From Planctomycetota bacterium (GTDB lineage: Bacteria; Planctomycetota; Phycisphaerae; UBA1845): a stretch of 64,000 nucleotides of DNA. A program made the position numbers and the translations under genes. The notes below the pieces were generated by a model. It had not been told where the DNA came from, made no database searches, and saw only the letters and a list, made by a program, of their open reading frames with translations. Shown here one piece after another: positions 1 to 8,787 of this stretch (its first letter is position 1; each line of letters starts with the position of its first letter). Where the stretch lies: assembly GCA_024276605.1 (NCBI GenBank), contig JAJRWX010000095.1:31904-95903 (forward strand). The letters run 5' to 3'.

Positions 1-770
1 GATTGATCAGTCAGGGCATTGTTCAGAAGTGAAAGGGTTTGGCCGGGATCAAGTATGTGGTATGAGTCACCATTCATCTGCTTAGTCACGATGGAACGTT
101 TCACAAACATCGTCAGTAAGCTAGCTGCGACACCGTGCCCTACGGCATCAGCCACATAAAAGGCGGTATGGTCTTCGTCTACGCGAAAAATGTCGAATAT
201 ATCACCTGAGACCCAGGAAGCAGGTCTATAGGTGGAGGCAAAGCGAATACCGTCAATGGTATTTTCCATTTTCGGTAGAAAGTCACGCTGCAACCTCGAC
301 GCCAGCCGCATCTCTTGATCAAGTTCACGAAAATGGTCGTCAATTTGTTTCCCCAGGTGCTCCATGGAATGAAGTTCTTGCTCGAGGAGATGCAAGCGTT
401 TTTGGTAGCGTTCAATCATCACGAACCGCCCGCGAAGTTCATCCATCGAAACGCTGGAGTTGATAATTTCGACGTAATCACCTTGATAGGTCAATGGCGA
501 GTCTTCTTCAGGGGTGACAAAGATGAGTGTGGCAATTTGCTTACTGTCTGCCAGATGTAGTAGTTGATTTCGTGTCGTCGTTTGAGGATTATCATGGGAT
601 GTGTGTTGCGTACCCGTCAAAAATATCGCATCCACATCGCCATGTTGTGTTTGATCTAAGGCTTCGGCATAGCCTGAAGTCATTGAAATGTCCCATTCGG
701 CGTGGGTTAATGCGCCCGTTACAGATGGGGTAAATTGATGAGAAGCTTCTTGGACTAATATAGCGCGCAT
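1..770 (-). CDS. SpoIIE/PP2C-type serine phosphatase (RsbU-like), 3' part beyond window
   Basis: The reading frame starts at ATG 768-770 and runs off the left edge with no stop, giving about 256 visible residues. Residues 1-125 or so look like a degenerate response-regulator receiver (MRAILVQEASHQF start, a VDAIFLTG strand). Next comes a helical, probably coiled-coil linker (ERYQKRLHLLEQELHSMEHL), then the start of a PP2C/SpoIIE phosphatase domain: LASRLQRDFLPK, YRPASWVSGDIFDIF and VADAVGHGVAASLLTMF. The GD and DAxGHG motifs are the metal-binding signatures of this family. Such proteins dephosphorylate anti-anti-sigma factors in partner-switching signalling. I see no clear phospho-acceptor Asp in the receiver-like part, so it may be a pseudo-receiver. 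Target unknown. The C-terminal half, including the last metal-binding Asp, is outside the window. Confidence 0.85.
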   Translation of the reverse strand, partial: MRAILVQEASHQFTPSVTGALTHAEWDISMTSGYAEALDQTQHGDVDAIFLTGTQHTSHDNPQTTTRNQLLHLADSKQIATLIFVTPEEDSPLTYQGDYVEIINSSVSMDELRGRFVMIERYQKRLHLLEQELHSMEHLGKQIDDHFRELDQEMRLASRLQRDFLPKMENTIDGIRFASTYRPASWVSGDIFDIFRVDEDHTAFYVADAVGHGVAASLLTMFVKRSIVTKQMNGDSYHILDPGQTLSLLNNALTDQ

Positions 771-893
771 AGAATGATCCGCCAACGAGGACAACAGCTA
801 CTTGCGGATTTACGCAAAACCATTGCGTATCACCCCGAGAGAGGGAGTAACACATCCGTTAGTACATATGCCTGACAGTGGTCCGTCGGATGG

Positions 894-1397
894 TTAGGGC
901 GTGCGCTTTAAGACGGATGAGGGGAGCTTGAGCTTCGTGCCTTTTCGGACGTTCATGGCGGCTAATCGACCGCTGTTGAGTTCAATGACAAAGCGGTAGG
1001 GGGCTTCGGGGGGGTACTGATTGATTCGGTCATCCAACGGGGCCATAGTATACGTATTGACGACCACGCCGTCGTTATCGATGTAGGCTATATCTAAAGG
1101 AATGATGGTGTTTTTCATCCAGAAGCTATTGCGAACGGAGTGATCAAAAATAAAGATCATACCTCTGTCCGTCCCATCAGCTAAAGGGGCCATTTGCTTA
1201 GCCGTGATAAACATTAGCCCGCGGGCACGTTCTTGAGTATCGTTGGCGATCCACAATTGGACGGGTTGGTCGTTTATGGAAAAACGGACGGTACCGAGCT
1301 TATCCAATTCGTTCGGTTGTGTGGGTGCGCATCCAACGACTAAACAGGTCATTACAGGAGTTAGAAAACGTTGCATATTCCTTGAAACCATCATCAC
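894..1397 (-). CDS. DUF192 family lipoprotein
   Basis: 167 aa. The N-terminus is a lipoprotein signal (RFLTPVMTCLVVGC, with Cys as the probable lipidated residue). The rest matches the DUF192 fold: ERARGLMF, the conserved GMIFIFDH and FWMKNTIIPLDIAYID stretches, and a late YRFVIELNSG. DUF192 proteins are small exported or periplasmic proteins of unknown biochemical role. A second ATG seven codons in (1376) is an equally plausible start. It is on the same strand as the phosphatase at 1-770 with 123 nt between them, so the two could be co-transcribed, but no functional link is evident. Confidence 0.85.
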   Translation of the reverse strand: MMMVSRNMQRFLTPVMTCLVVGCAPTQPNELDKLGTVRFSINDQPVQLWIANDTQERARGLMFITAKQMAPLADGTDRGMIFIFDHSVRNSFWMKNTIIPLDIAYIDNDGVVVNTYTMAPLDDRINQYPPEAPYRFVIELNSGRLAAMNVRKGTKLKLPSSVLKRTP

Positions 1398-1545
1398 CCC
1401 GATCCATTCATGTTTACACCTTTATTATATAGCATTTTAGCATATGCTTCAAAAGGCTGTTATGAAAGAGTGGGGGGGGATTCCTTGAATCGATCTCCGG
1501 TTTGGGCATGATCGAACCGAGCGTATCACGCTATCGTCAACACAC

Positions 1546-1719
1546 TACAGCTTTGTCACAGCTAAGAATTCGGGTGGCATGGGCAAGTCCCGATGTATCC
1601 CGACCTTACGTCGGGATACATCGGGACTTGCCCGTGTAGTTCCGGAGGCCATCACGGGCAAAAAAGCCTTGCCCATGCCACCCTCGATGATCCAAACATT
1701 AAGCTGTGACACTGCACTA
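1546..1719. mobile_element. Small non-autonomous element (MITE-like) with twin hairpins and IS630-like ends
   Basis: No gene fits here; the stretch is almost wholly inverted repeats. The outer ends carry a 10-bp inverted repeat, TGTCACAGCT, at 1554-1563 and 1702-1711, with a TA dinucleotide outside each end (1546-1547, 1718-1719) as expected for IS630/Tc1 insertion. A longer flanking direct repeat CACTACAGC (1543-1551, 1715-1723) is also present. Inside, GGGTGGCATGGGCAAG (1572-1587) pairs perfectly with 1668-1683. A 24-bp perfect hairpin with a 5-nt loop occupies 1581-1604/1610-1633, and a second small hairpin 1656-1661/1669-1674. The left end shares 18 identical bases with the IS630-type end at 63867-63884. 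The exact boundaries are inferred. Confidence 0.7.
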
Positions 1720-1753
1720 CAGCCCGGATGCAGCATCTTAGGTAGCGATAACT

Positions 1754-1912
1754 TTAGAAAAGCGGATATAAAAACGGCGCAAGGGGTGATGAAGTGGCAA
1801 AAACCAGCAACGCGCCCACAATTAGGAGAACCGCAATCAGCGGGATCAGCCACCACTTCTTTTCCTGCTTGATGAAGAGTAGGAATTCTTTTACGAGTGA
1901 TTGCTTAGCCAT
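1754..1912 (-). CDS. DUF5989 small membrane protein
   Basis: 52 aa from ATG 1910-1912. A longer frame exists upstream, but the residues before MAKQSLVKEF are not family-like. The protein has a basic, Trp-containing juxtamembrane segment (LFIKQEKKWWLIP) followed by one hydrophobic helix (LIAVLLIVGALLVFA) and a short PLAPFLYPLF tail. This is the recognisable pattern of DUF5989 proteins, which as I recall occur next to SxtJ and NodU/CmcH-type carbamoyltransferases. Both partners lie just upstream on the same strand (2080-4350), so it probably belongs to that cassette. Role unknown. Confidence 0.8.
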   Translation of the reverse strand: MAKQSLVKEFLLFIKQEKKWWLIPLIAVLLIVGALLVFATSSPLAPFLYPLF

Positions 1913-2079
1913 AATCGTTCTTTCTTGGTCAAACCGCCGTGCGCCTGTACGCTTAAAAGAAAACTGACATACCTCTTTACATTCGTTGCGATGCAAGCCA
2001 AGGGGTGATGGTACCCATGTCAGTTATGCATCGGTTTCCGTACTTCCAGGAAGTCACGGATATACTGCCTTTGTTTGTT

Positions 2080-3864
2080 CTATCGACTTCCAGCTTGTTG
2101 TTCCAACAACGATGGTGCTTCAAGTTCGATACTGCGTTTCATACCGGCTTCGTAGTCTACCGGAGAGGGCTTCTCGGTAACGATGTAGTCACCGGCAACC
2201 AGTACGTCGATTCCGGTATTCACAAACGTATGATAGGCATCCTCCGGTGAGCAGACAATTGGTTCACCGCGGACATTGAATGATGTATTGATAACCACCG
2301 GCACTCCGGTCAATTCGCCGAATTTTTTGATCAGGTGATAATATCGACCATTATCTTCCTCTGTGACCGTCTGGACGCGCCCCGTACCATCTTTATGCGT
2401 AACAGCTGGGATGACTTCGCGTTTTTCTTGTCGAACTTTAGGTACTAACAGCATATAAGGTGCATCCATACCCTCCGGCATTTCAAAGTATTCATGGGCA
2501 CATTCTTTGAGGATCGCCGGTGCAAAAGGACGAAAGGCTTCTCGGAACTTCACCTTAGCATTGATGATGTCCTTCATCTTCTCGCTACGCGCATCTGCGA
2601 TGAGTGATCGCGCACCCAACGCGCGCGGGCCAAACTCCAAACGACCTTGATACCATCCAATGACTTTTCCATCCACCAGCATATGCGCCGTCTTCTCAAT
2701 CAGTTCATCCTCACTGCTGCAAAACTCATATTGCGCACCTGCTCGATCGAGCGCCGTTTTGATTTCCTCGTTGCTATATTCAGGCCCCCAAAGAGCGTGC
2801 GTCATGGTAAATGTACGCGGATTATTCAACACGGTATTGTAGATGTAGAAGGCGGTTCCTAGTGCGCCACCGGAGTCCCCAGCGGCGGGCTGGATAAAAA
2901 TTTCCTCGAAATCGGTTTCCTGTAAAATACGCCAATTAGCCACACAGTTTAAGCCTACGCCGCCCGCCAAGCACAGTTTTTTCATGCCGGTTTCGCGTTG
3001 AACGTGCGCGGCTAATTTGACCATAATCTCCTCGACGACTTTCTGGCCTGAATGGGCAATGTCACGATGGAAATCGTCGAGTTCCGTTTCTGAGGGACGC
3101 TGAGGCCGGCCAAATAGTTCCGTCCATTTATTGCTGATGGTGTCGGTGGTCGAGTACGTATGGGCGAAGTAATCGAGATTCAGGCGGATGCTTCCATCGT
3201 CTTTGATGTCTACGATTTCATGGAATTGATCGACGTATGTGGGTTTCCCGTATGGTGCAAGGCCCATGACCTTCCACTCCGCGTCATTAACACGAAAACC
3301 GAGGTAGGCGGTGATAGCAGAAAATAATAATCCCACGGAATGCGGGAAGCGCATTTCCTGTCGCTCTTCTATCTGATTTCCTCGACCAATGCCCCAACCT
3401 GTCGTTGTCCATTCGCCAACACCGTCCGCCGTGATGATGGCGGCCTCTTCGAATGGTGAAACAAGAAAAGCACTGGCTGCGTGGGAAAGGTGATGCTGAC
3501 AGTAGAGAATCTCTTTATCGATCCCCAGTTTTTCTTGTATTTCCTTGCCAATGTGCAGACGATGCGAGAACCACAGTGGAATAGCTTTCAACCAGGCTTT
3601 ATAGCTTCTTGGCCACGTGGCTAAGATGCACTCTAAAATACGGTTGAACTTAACCAGCGGCTTTTCGTAAAAACCCACATGGTCAACTTGGTCAATGGTG
3701 ATACCTGCTTGATTAAGGCAGTACTCAATCGCCAACGTCGGAAAATCGCTGTAGTGTTTCTTGCGATTGAATCGTTCTTCCTCCGCTGCAGCGACTAACT
3801 TACCGTCTACGACAAGGGCGGCGCCGGAGTCATGGTAGTAACAGGATATGCCTAGAACGATCAC
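2080..3864 (-). CDS. Carbamoyltransferase (NodU/CmcH/TobZ family)
   Basis: 594 aa from GTG 3862-3864, chosen because AGAGGA lies just upstream and homologues begin at IVLGISCYYHDS; GTG 3898-3900 would add 12 residues. Family enzymes carbamoylate a hydroxyl or amine using carbamoyl phosphate and ATP through a carbamoyl-adenylate. Visible motifs: GISCYYHDSGAALV, the metal-site histidines in CQHHLSHAASAF, TADGVGEWTT, the nucleotide-site GGVGLNCVANW, and the C-terminal YrdC-like part with YQGRLEFGPRALGARSL and INTSFNVRGEPIV. The length is typical. It follows the SxtJ gene (37 nt apart) on the same strand, with DUF5989 downstream. The acceptor substrate cannot be told; a cell-envelope glycan or small metabolite is plausible. 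Family call firm, substrate unknown. Confidence 0.9.
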   Translation of the reverse strand: MIVLGISCYYHDSGAALVVDGKLVAAAEEERFNRKKHYSDFPTLAIEYCLNQAGITIDQVDHVGFYEKPLVKFNRILECILATWPRSYKAWLKAIPLWFSHRLHIGKEIQEKLGIDKEILYCQHHLSHAASAFLVSPFEEAAIITADGVGEWTTTGWGIGRGNQIEERQEMRFPHSVGLLFSAITAYLGFRVNDAEWKVMGLAPYGKPTYVDQFHEIVDIKDDGSIRLNLDYFAHTYSTTDTISNKWTELFGRPQRPSETELDDFHRDIAHSGQKVVEEIMVKLAAHVQRETGMKKLCLAGGVGLNCVANWRILQETDFEEIFIQPAAGDSGGALGTAFYIYNTVLNNPRTFTMTHALWGPEYSNEEIKTALDRAGAQYEFCSSEDELIEKTAHMLVDGKVIGWYQGRLEFGPRALGARSLIADARSEKMKDIINAKVKFREAFRPFAPAILKECAHEYFEMPEGMDAPYMLLVPKVRQEKREVIPAVTHKDGTGRVQTVTEEDNGRYYHLIKKFGELTGVPVVINTSFNVRGEPIVCSPEDAYHTFVNTGIDVLVAGDYIVTEKPSPVDYEAGMKRSIELEAPSLLEQQAGSR

Positions 3865-3900
3865 GATAGAGTTCCTCTTGCTGTTATGTGATTCGGTCAC

Positions 3901-4350
3901 TTAAAACGGACGACGCATGCGCTCCAGGGTTGGTTCGTAGGCTTTATAATCTTCCCAGTATGTGCTTTTACCTTTGTTTTTTGTGCGAAGCGGATCAGAT
4001 CGCCGAACCACAATGGCAAAGACTGGAAGCAATACAAAATATAGTATACTTAGCGCTAATGTACTCATGAATGAGCCGATGGGCGTAGCGATTGTCATCC
4101 AGGTTACATATATAGGTTTAGCAATTCCTGGTGCGCCATGACCCAGGATCGCAAGAAACATGCCGAGACAGACAAACACGATGGCGATCCACTGACTGCT
4201 TGTGCCCGACCACTGCAGGGTATTAGGCTCTCCTGACCTGAACCAAGGTAACAGCCATAAAATAATCGCTAGCGTACCAAAGCCAACAATCATGGCGGTA
4301 CCGAATTTTTTTAGATCCTTAGGAGACGGATTTTTGTTGACTGTAAACAT
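3901..4350 (-). CDS. SxtJ family membrane protein
   Basis: 149 aa integral membrane protein. It opens with the family-like NPSPKDLKKFGTAMIVGFG, has about four hydrophobic segments (around residues 18-35, 52-68, 80-98, 96-115) and a charged C-terminus with the typical RRSDPLR...YWEDYKAYEPTLERMRRPF ending. SxtJ was named from saxitoxin clusters but is widespread as a partner of carbamoyltransferases; its biochemical role is not established. The gene sits directly upstream of the carbamoyltransferase, consistent with an operon, and 51 nt after metG. Confidence 0.85.
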   Translation of the reverse strand: MFTVNKNPSPKDLKKFGTAMIVGFGTLAIILWLLPWFRSGEPNTLQWSGTSSQWIAIVFVCLGMFLAILGHGAPGIAKPIYVTWMTIATPIGSFMSTLALSILYFVLLPVFAIVVRRSDPLRTKNKGKSTYWEDYKAYEPTLERMRRPF

Positions 4351-4401
4351 GTACGTACAATTCCATTTATAGGCGACCGCTAAGCCCGACGCTGTGATAC
4401 T

Positions 4402-6141
4402 CTATTCGCCAAAGACCACAGCCGCGTCGAGTTTTTTGAAAAGAATCACCGCATCGTTTAATGATTGACCATCCGGCATTGGGTCGATCGCAGATGACCA
4501 CTTCGTATATGTATCGTCCAAATTAAGCATTTCAGCACATTTTTCGGCGGTCGAAGGCAGGAAAGGGGCCATAAGTGTAGTCAGTGCTTTACTCGTCTGT
4601 AGGCATACATTTATCGCTCGGCCACAAGCTGCCATGTCAGTCTTTCGGGAAAGGAAAGGTTTGGTCTGGTCAAAATAGACATTACCGGCCCTCGCCAGTG
4701 CCATAACCTCACCCAAAGCGGCCTTGAATTGGCAAGCTTCCAATAATTGACCCACTGAGTCCATCGCCCTGCGACACAAGTCGATCTGAGCGTTGTCCAC
4801 TTGGTCCCGCTCACCTGCCTGCGGGACTTTCCCCTCGAAATAGCGATGCGTGAAGGTCATCGTGCGGTTAAAGAAATTACCCAGTGCATTCACTAATTCA
4901 CCATTGTTGCGGGAAATAAAATCGTCGATATCGAAGGTCGTCCTTGAGGATTCAGGCGCCACAGCGGTCAAATAATAGCGTAATGGGTCTGGATCGAACC
5001 GCTTGAGATAATCTTCGATCCATACGGCGTTGCCGCGACTCTTGCTGATTTTTTCCTCTTCTTTACCGGGGAATTTGATATTCATAAACGAGTTCGAGAC
5101 CACATTATGCGGTAGCTGGTACTCGCCGCGCTCCCCTTGTAAGCTGTCACTATCGTGTGTCGCAAGAATCATCGCAGGCCAGGTGATGGCGTGAAACACG
5201 ATGTTGTCTTCACCGATGAAATGGACGATTTTGCAATCCGGATCCTTCCACCATCGCTCGTAGTCGCGTGCACCTTCACCCAATTTTTCACATAGCGCAG
5301 CCGTAAATGACACGTAGCCGATCGGTGCGTCAAACCAAACGTAAAGCGATTTCCCATCGGCATCGGGGTCATCCAGCGGCACGGGGACACCCCACGAGAG
5401 ATCTCGCGTCATGGCTCTTTCCGGCAAACCATCTGCTTCGATACGCCCAAGGGATTGGTTAAGGACGATAGCACGCCACGTAGCACCTTCCGTTTGACCG
5501 TTCTTTTTTTGCGCCAACCAAGTGGATAGACGGGGCTGTAACTCATCGAGCCTGAGAAACCAATGTATCGTTTCACGAAGTTCGGGTGTTGATTCCGTGA
5601 GTACGCTGATCGGGTTGATGAGCGATATCTGATCCAACGCACGGCCGCAACCCTCACACTGGTCACCGAATGCCTTGTCAGAGCTACAGTGTGGGCAGGT
5701 GCCACGCACAAATCGATCCGGCAAAAACTGCTCAGCCTGAACATCATAAAGTTGCTTGCCGGTTTTTTTGGTGAACAGGCCCTTATCGTGAATTTTGAGG
5801 AAGAAGTCTTGGCTAAATCGCTCGTGATTCTCGACAAAGTCCGGCTGATGTGTGCCTCCGTAGATGTCAAATTCTATACGCAATCCCAGAAAATCATGTT
5901 GTTGGGAGCGGTTATAGTGGGCGGTCAACTCGGCTACATCTCGACCTTGTTGCCTGGCTGTCCTCAAGGCGGCGACGCCGTTGTCATCGCTTCCACAAAT
6001 GAAGCGAACGTCGGCGCCAGTGGCTTTAAGAAAGCGGGTATAGGTATCAGCCGGAAGATAGGCTCCGGCTATATGCCCTACATGCAATCGCCCATTGGAG
6101 TAAGGAAGCGCGGCGGTGATGAGAAATCTACGTTTTGACAT
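4402..6141 (-). CDS. metG: Methionyl-tRNA synthetase
   Basis: 579 aa from ATG 6139-6141 (MSKRRFLITAALPYSNG); the frame opens 12 codons earlier but those residues are not conserved. It is a class I synthetase charging tRNA-Met. Motifs: ALPYSNGRLHVGHIAGAY (the HIGH box is HVGH), CGSDDNG, a zinc knuckle CPHCSSDKAFGDQCEGCG, the WFDAPIGYVSF substrate strand, and EEEKISKSRGN (the KMSKS box is KISKS), followed by the alpha-helical anticodon-binding domain. The C-terminal EMAP/Trbp tRNA-binding domain present in many bacterial MetRS is absent, as in the shorter form. It is the first gene of a minus-strand run leading into sxtJ. Confidence 0.95.
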   Translation of the reverse strand: MSKRRFLITAALPYSNGRLHVGHIAGAYLPADTYTRFLKATGADVRFICGSDDNGVAALRTARQQGRDVAELTAHYNRSQQHDFLGLRIEFDIYGGTHQPDFVENHERFSQDFFLKIHDKGLFTKKTGKQLYDVQAEQFLPDRFVRGTCPHCSSDKAFGDQCEGCGRALDQISLINPISVLTESTPELRETIHWFLRLDELQPRLSTWLAQKKNGQTEGATWRAIVLNQSLGRIEADGLPERAMTRDLSWGVPVPLDDPDADGKSLYVWFDAPIGYVSFTAALCEKLGEGARDYERWWKDPDCKIVHFIGEDNIVFHAITWPAMILATHDSDSLQGERGEYQLPHNVVSNSFMNIKFPGKEEEKISKSRGNAVWIEDYLKRFDPDPLRYYLTAVAPESSRTTFDIDDFISRNNGELVNALGNFFNRTMTFTHRYFEGKVPQAGERDQVDNAQIDLCRRAMDSVGQLLEACQFKAALGEVMALARAGNVYFDQTKPFLSRKTDMAACGRAINVCLQTSKALTTLMAPFLPSTAEKCAEMLNLDDTYTKWSSAIDPMPDGQSLNDAVILFKKLDAAVVFGE

Positions 6142-6372
6142 AGGACGACGAGACCATACTTTTCCGGTATAATACATTTACGAGACGCAAAAAAGTGGTC
6201 TCGACGAGGCGGGATTGTAAGCGAAGGTGCTGCCGTGACAAGAAAAACGAGCAGAATAATCCGGAATTAGTCGATACGGACATTGTCTTTGACGTCATGG
6301 AACGTGAAAGGCTATAATCAGCTTGGGACCGTGCTGCCTCATGGCGGCGGTTCGATCGCATAGTAGCTAGTC

Positions 6373-6621
6373 ATGCTGGTGTATCAAATCCAAATTCTCG
6401 CATGGGTGCCAGGCGGCCTGGAATGGATTGTCATAGGTGTGGTGGCGCTGCTGATCTTCGGTCGGCGCTTGCCCGATGTCGCTAGAAACCTGGGCAAGAG
6501 CATCGTCGAGTTCAAAAAAGGTATCAAAGACGTCAAGTCAGATATGGATGCCAGTGCTCGAATCGAGGAGACCTCTCCTCCCAAACTCGAAGACAAATCC
6601 AATAACCACACGACGCCTTAA
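6373..6621 (+). CDS. tatA: Twin-arginine translocase subunit TatA/TatE
   Basis: 82 aa. One N-terminal membrane helix (WIVIGVVALLIFG) is followed by the TatA hinge and amphipathic helix (RRLPDVARNLGKSIVEFKKGIKD) and an acidic, poorly conserved tail. FGxxxLPxxxxxxGK is the hallmark of TatA/TatE. TatA oligomers form the pore through which folded proteins cross the inner membrane; TatB and TatC must be encoded elsewhere. It stands alone on the plus strand between minus-strand genes. The 231 nt between it and metG show no other gene I can support. Confidence 0.92.
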   Translation: MLVYQIQILAWVPGGLEWIVIGVVALLIFGRRLPDVARNLGKSIVEFKKGIKDVKSDMDASARIEETSPPKLEDKSNNHTTP

Positions 6622-6730
6622 TCTCGTAGGCGAAAATAGCTTTTAGCCGGTTCATCACGGATACGAATCGTAAAGAGTAACGTAGACTCCACAAAGCAAT
6701 CGTGCAAGTGAATGACTGTCAGGTGTTAGC

Positions 6731-7276
6731 TTAATTGTTGCGTAGATGGTGTTCGACGTCGTCCAAACCGTTTCGGAAGGGGCTGGTAAAGGATTCGTCG
6801 AAAGAATATACATTTTCAAAATCCGATAGGGTATCGTCGGACTGCTTCTGCATCATATCGAGTTCGATAAAGCCGAAGACAATGCGACCGAAATCATAAG
6901 TTTTGGTGATGTTCCAAGATGCCAATACAGTCTGGGCTAGCATACCCCAACGAACAATGGCGAAGTCGCGCAGGCCCCAGCAAAGCTGTTTACCATCTAC
7001 ATGGCGATTTAAGTTCTCATAACCTCCAGCTTCATCGATGACTGCAAGAATATTTTCGGGCAGTTCACTAGCATGGTACATGGCAATGAGGTCGTTCCAA
7101 TCGATTTGCTTCATCATGAGATAATGTTGAAGTTTGCGATGTGCGTCTGTTTCTTTGCCGTGTACGCGCTCCGCGGCAAAGCCAAGCGCATCGCGTACGA
7201 AAAGGAAAGCTTCTCCGGGGTAGCGATCCACGTATTCGACGAGGTCTTCCAATGTTTTACTGTTATCACCTACCAT
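6731..7276 (-). CDS. Minf_1886 family protein (planctomycete/verrucomicrobial conserved protein)
   Basis: 181 aa, soluble, no signal peptide. It matches my memory of the Minf_1886 / TIGR04138 family: an N-terminal YPGEAFLFVRDAL, a central histidine-rich stretch before WNDL, and the conserved LCWGLRDFAIVRWGMLAQTVLASW plus DFGRIVFGFIELDMM. The family is largely restricted to Planctomycetes and Verrucomicrobia, which supports the taxonomic placement. Function is unknown. The gene follows ricT with a 47-nt gap on the same strand and may be co-transcribed with it. Confidence 0.8.
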   Translation of the reverse strand: MVGDNSKTLEDLVEYVDRYPGEAFLFVRDALGFAAERVHGKETDAHRKLQHYLMMKQIDWNDLIAMYHASELPENILAVIDEAGGYENLNRHVDGKQLCWGLRDFAIVRWGMLAQTVLASWNITKTYDFGRIVFGFIELDMMQKQSDDTLSDFENVYSFDESFTSPFRNGLDDVEHHLRNN

Positions 7277-7323
7277 GCTGCACTTACGATACTTCCATCA
7301 CTACGTCGCCGATGACGCTTTTC

Positions 7324-8664
7324 CTAAGAATTGCCAGGCGTTGTAGGAGGGTTCGGACCAGATCCTCCAGGAGGTCTATTTGAAGGCCCTTTAGGTTTTC
7401 GCCGTCGCCGTCGTCGCCGTTTCTGAGGATTGTCCTCCCGTTCAGTCTTGTTGCCGGATGTGGCAGAGGATGGCGTTTCAGCTGAAGGCGGCGTTTCATT
7501 TTTTTCCTGGTTTTGATCGGTTTGTGGGCTATGGCCATCACGCTGCCGTGAACGTTTGTTATCTTTTCTAGATTCACGCCGTTGAGGCTTGGCTTCGCGA
7601 CCGGCCTGCTTGGCATCAGAAGCATGATCGGCGCGAGGTTGTTGCTGAGTATCCTGCGGAGGACGCGCTTTGATGTTGGTTTCTTGGATATCTTCCACGA
7701 CTACGGTGATGTATTGATTCTCGTCCGTCCTGATTTGCACCAGTTGCGTCAAGATTTGACGATTGACGACAATACCTTCTCCGTGGGCCGTGCGAATGCG
7801 GACTCCGTTTCTGGGTAACAGTTTGTCCAGTTCCTCATAGCCTACATGTTCATATCGCAGGCAACACTTGAGTCTGCCGCATCGTCCCGATACTTGCGAA
7901 GGGTCCAGCGTCGCTTTCTGCTGCTTGGCCATCCGCATACTGACGGGACGTAATGTTTTCAAGAACACCTTACAACATATTTCTCGACCGCAAGTTTCAT
8001 AATCCGCAAGCAGTCTCGCTTCGTCTCGAGCACCAATCTGACGCATTTCAATCCGCGTGCGGTATTCTTGGGCTAAGTCTTTCACCATGGCACGAAAGTC
8101 AACGCGCTCCGCTGCGGAGAAGTAAAAGATGATGCGCTCCCCGCCGAATAACGGCTCGCAATCGATGACCTTCAAGGGCAGCTTATGTCGCTTGGACAGC
8201 TCTTGGCAAAAATTACGTTGTTGGCGTGATGTTTGTTGGATGTGAGCATATTCAGCGAGGTCAGCGGCGGTCGCTTCTCTTAGGATTCGTCCGGCACCAA
8301 AAATAAATGAATCCTCGCCGCATCGAGCCACCCAATCTTTCATTTGCTCACGGGTAACTGATTTAGAGCAACCATGACAAGTTTGCGACACTTGCTCGCC
8401 AATTTCAATTCCGCGACGGGTTTGAATCACGACTTTCGCGCCGCAGGTGAACTTCATATCAGGTGCGTGCGAATATTCGCCAATGTATCGCATATAGCCA
8501 AAACGTACGGCTGTCGTGGGATAAATTTTTTCCAGACCATTGCCACAGCTTCCGCCTTCGCCGGCCTTCCCACTACCACAAGAACCACAACCACCATGCA
8601 GGCGGCTCTTGTTGGAGGGGGTATCTTCGGCAAATTGCTCCAGGTTGATTGTTTTTTGAACCAT
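7324..8664 (-). CDS. ricT: PSP1/RicT (YaaT-like) domain protein with basic C-terminal tail
   Basis: 446 aa. A Cys-rich N-terminus (GGCGSCGSGK) leads into the PSP1 domain: VIQTRRGIEIG, IFYFSAAERVDFRAMVKDL, RIEMRQIGARDEARLL, then the signature CGREICCKVFL and SGRCGRLKCCLRYE. In Bacillus RicT (YaaT) acts with RicA and RicF as an Fe-S-containing complex that influences RNase Y; the cysteine signature seen here is the Fe-S-related part. After about residue 320 the protein becomes low-complexity, rich in Lys, Arg, Gln and Pro (KRRRRRRRRKPKGPS), which suggests an RNA- or ribosome-binding tail. Followed by the Minf_1886 gene. Confidence 0.85.
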   Translation of the reverse strand: MVQKTINLEQFAEDTPSNKSRLHGGCGSCGSGKAGEGGSCGNGLEKIYPTTAVRFGYMRYIGEYSHAPDMKFTCGAKVVIQTRRGIEIGEQVSQTCHGCSKSVTREQMKDWVARCGEDSFIFGAGRILREATAADLAEYAHIQQTSRQQRNFCQELSKRHKLPLKVIDCEPLFGGERIIFYFSAAERVDFRAMVKDLAQEYRTRIEMRQIGARDEARLLADYETCGREICCKVFLKTLRPVSMRMAKQQKATLDPSQVSGRCGRLKCCLRYEHVGYEELDKLLPRNGVRIRTAHGEGIVVNRQILTQLVQIRTDENQYITVVVEDIQETNIKARPPQDTQQQPRADHASDAKQAGREAKPQRRESRKDNKRSRQRDGHSPQTDQNQEKNETPPSAETPSSATSGNKTEREDNPQKRRRRRRRKPKGPSNRPPGGSGPNPPTTPGNS

Positions 8665-8787
8665 AACTATACGCCGATCAGAAGGCCTCGCCGCTTAATC
8701 GAGCAGCGCAACACTGCCAAATATACTTGCTCCTTACCCATGTCATGTATAGTACGGGAGAGCACGTGATGCATCGAAAAGCACGTT

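Noticed and set aside
1545..1872. Overlapping open frames on both strands across the small repeat element
   Set aside because: They exist only because the inverted repeats are free of stops; no start context or similarity.
6128..6361. 77-codon minus-strand frame between metG and tatA
   Set aside because: Biased Ser/Arg composition, no ribosome-binding site, and overlap with the metG start; treated as non-coding.
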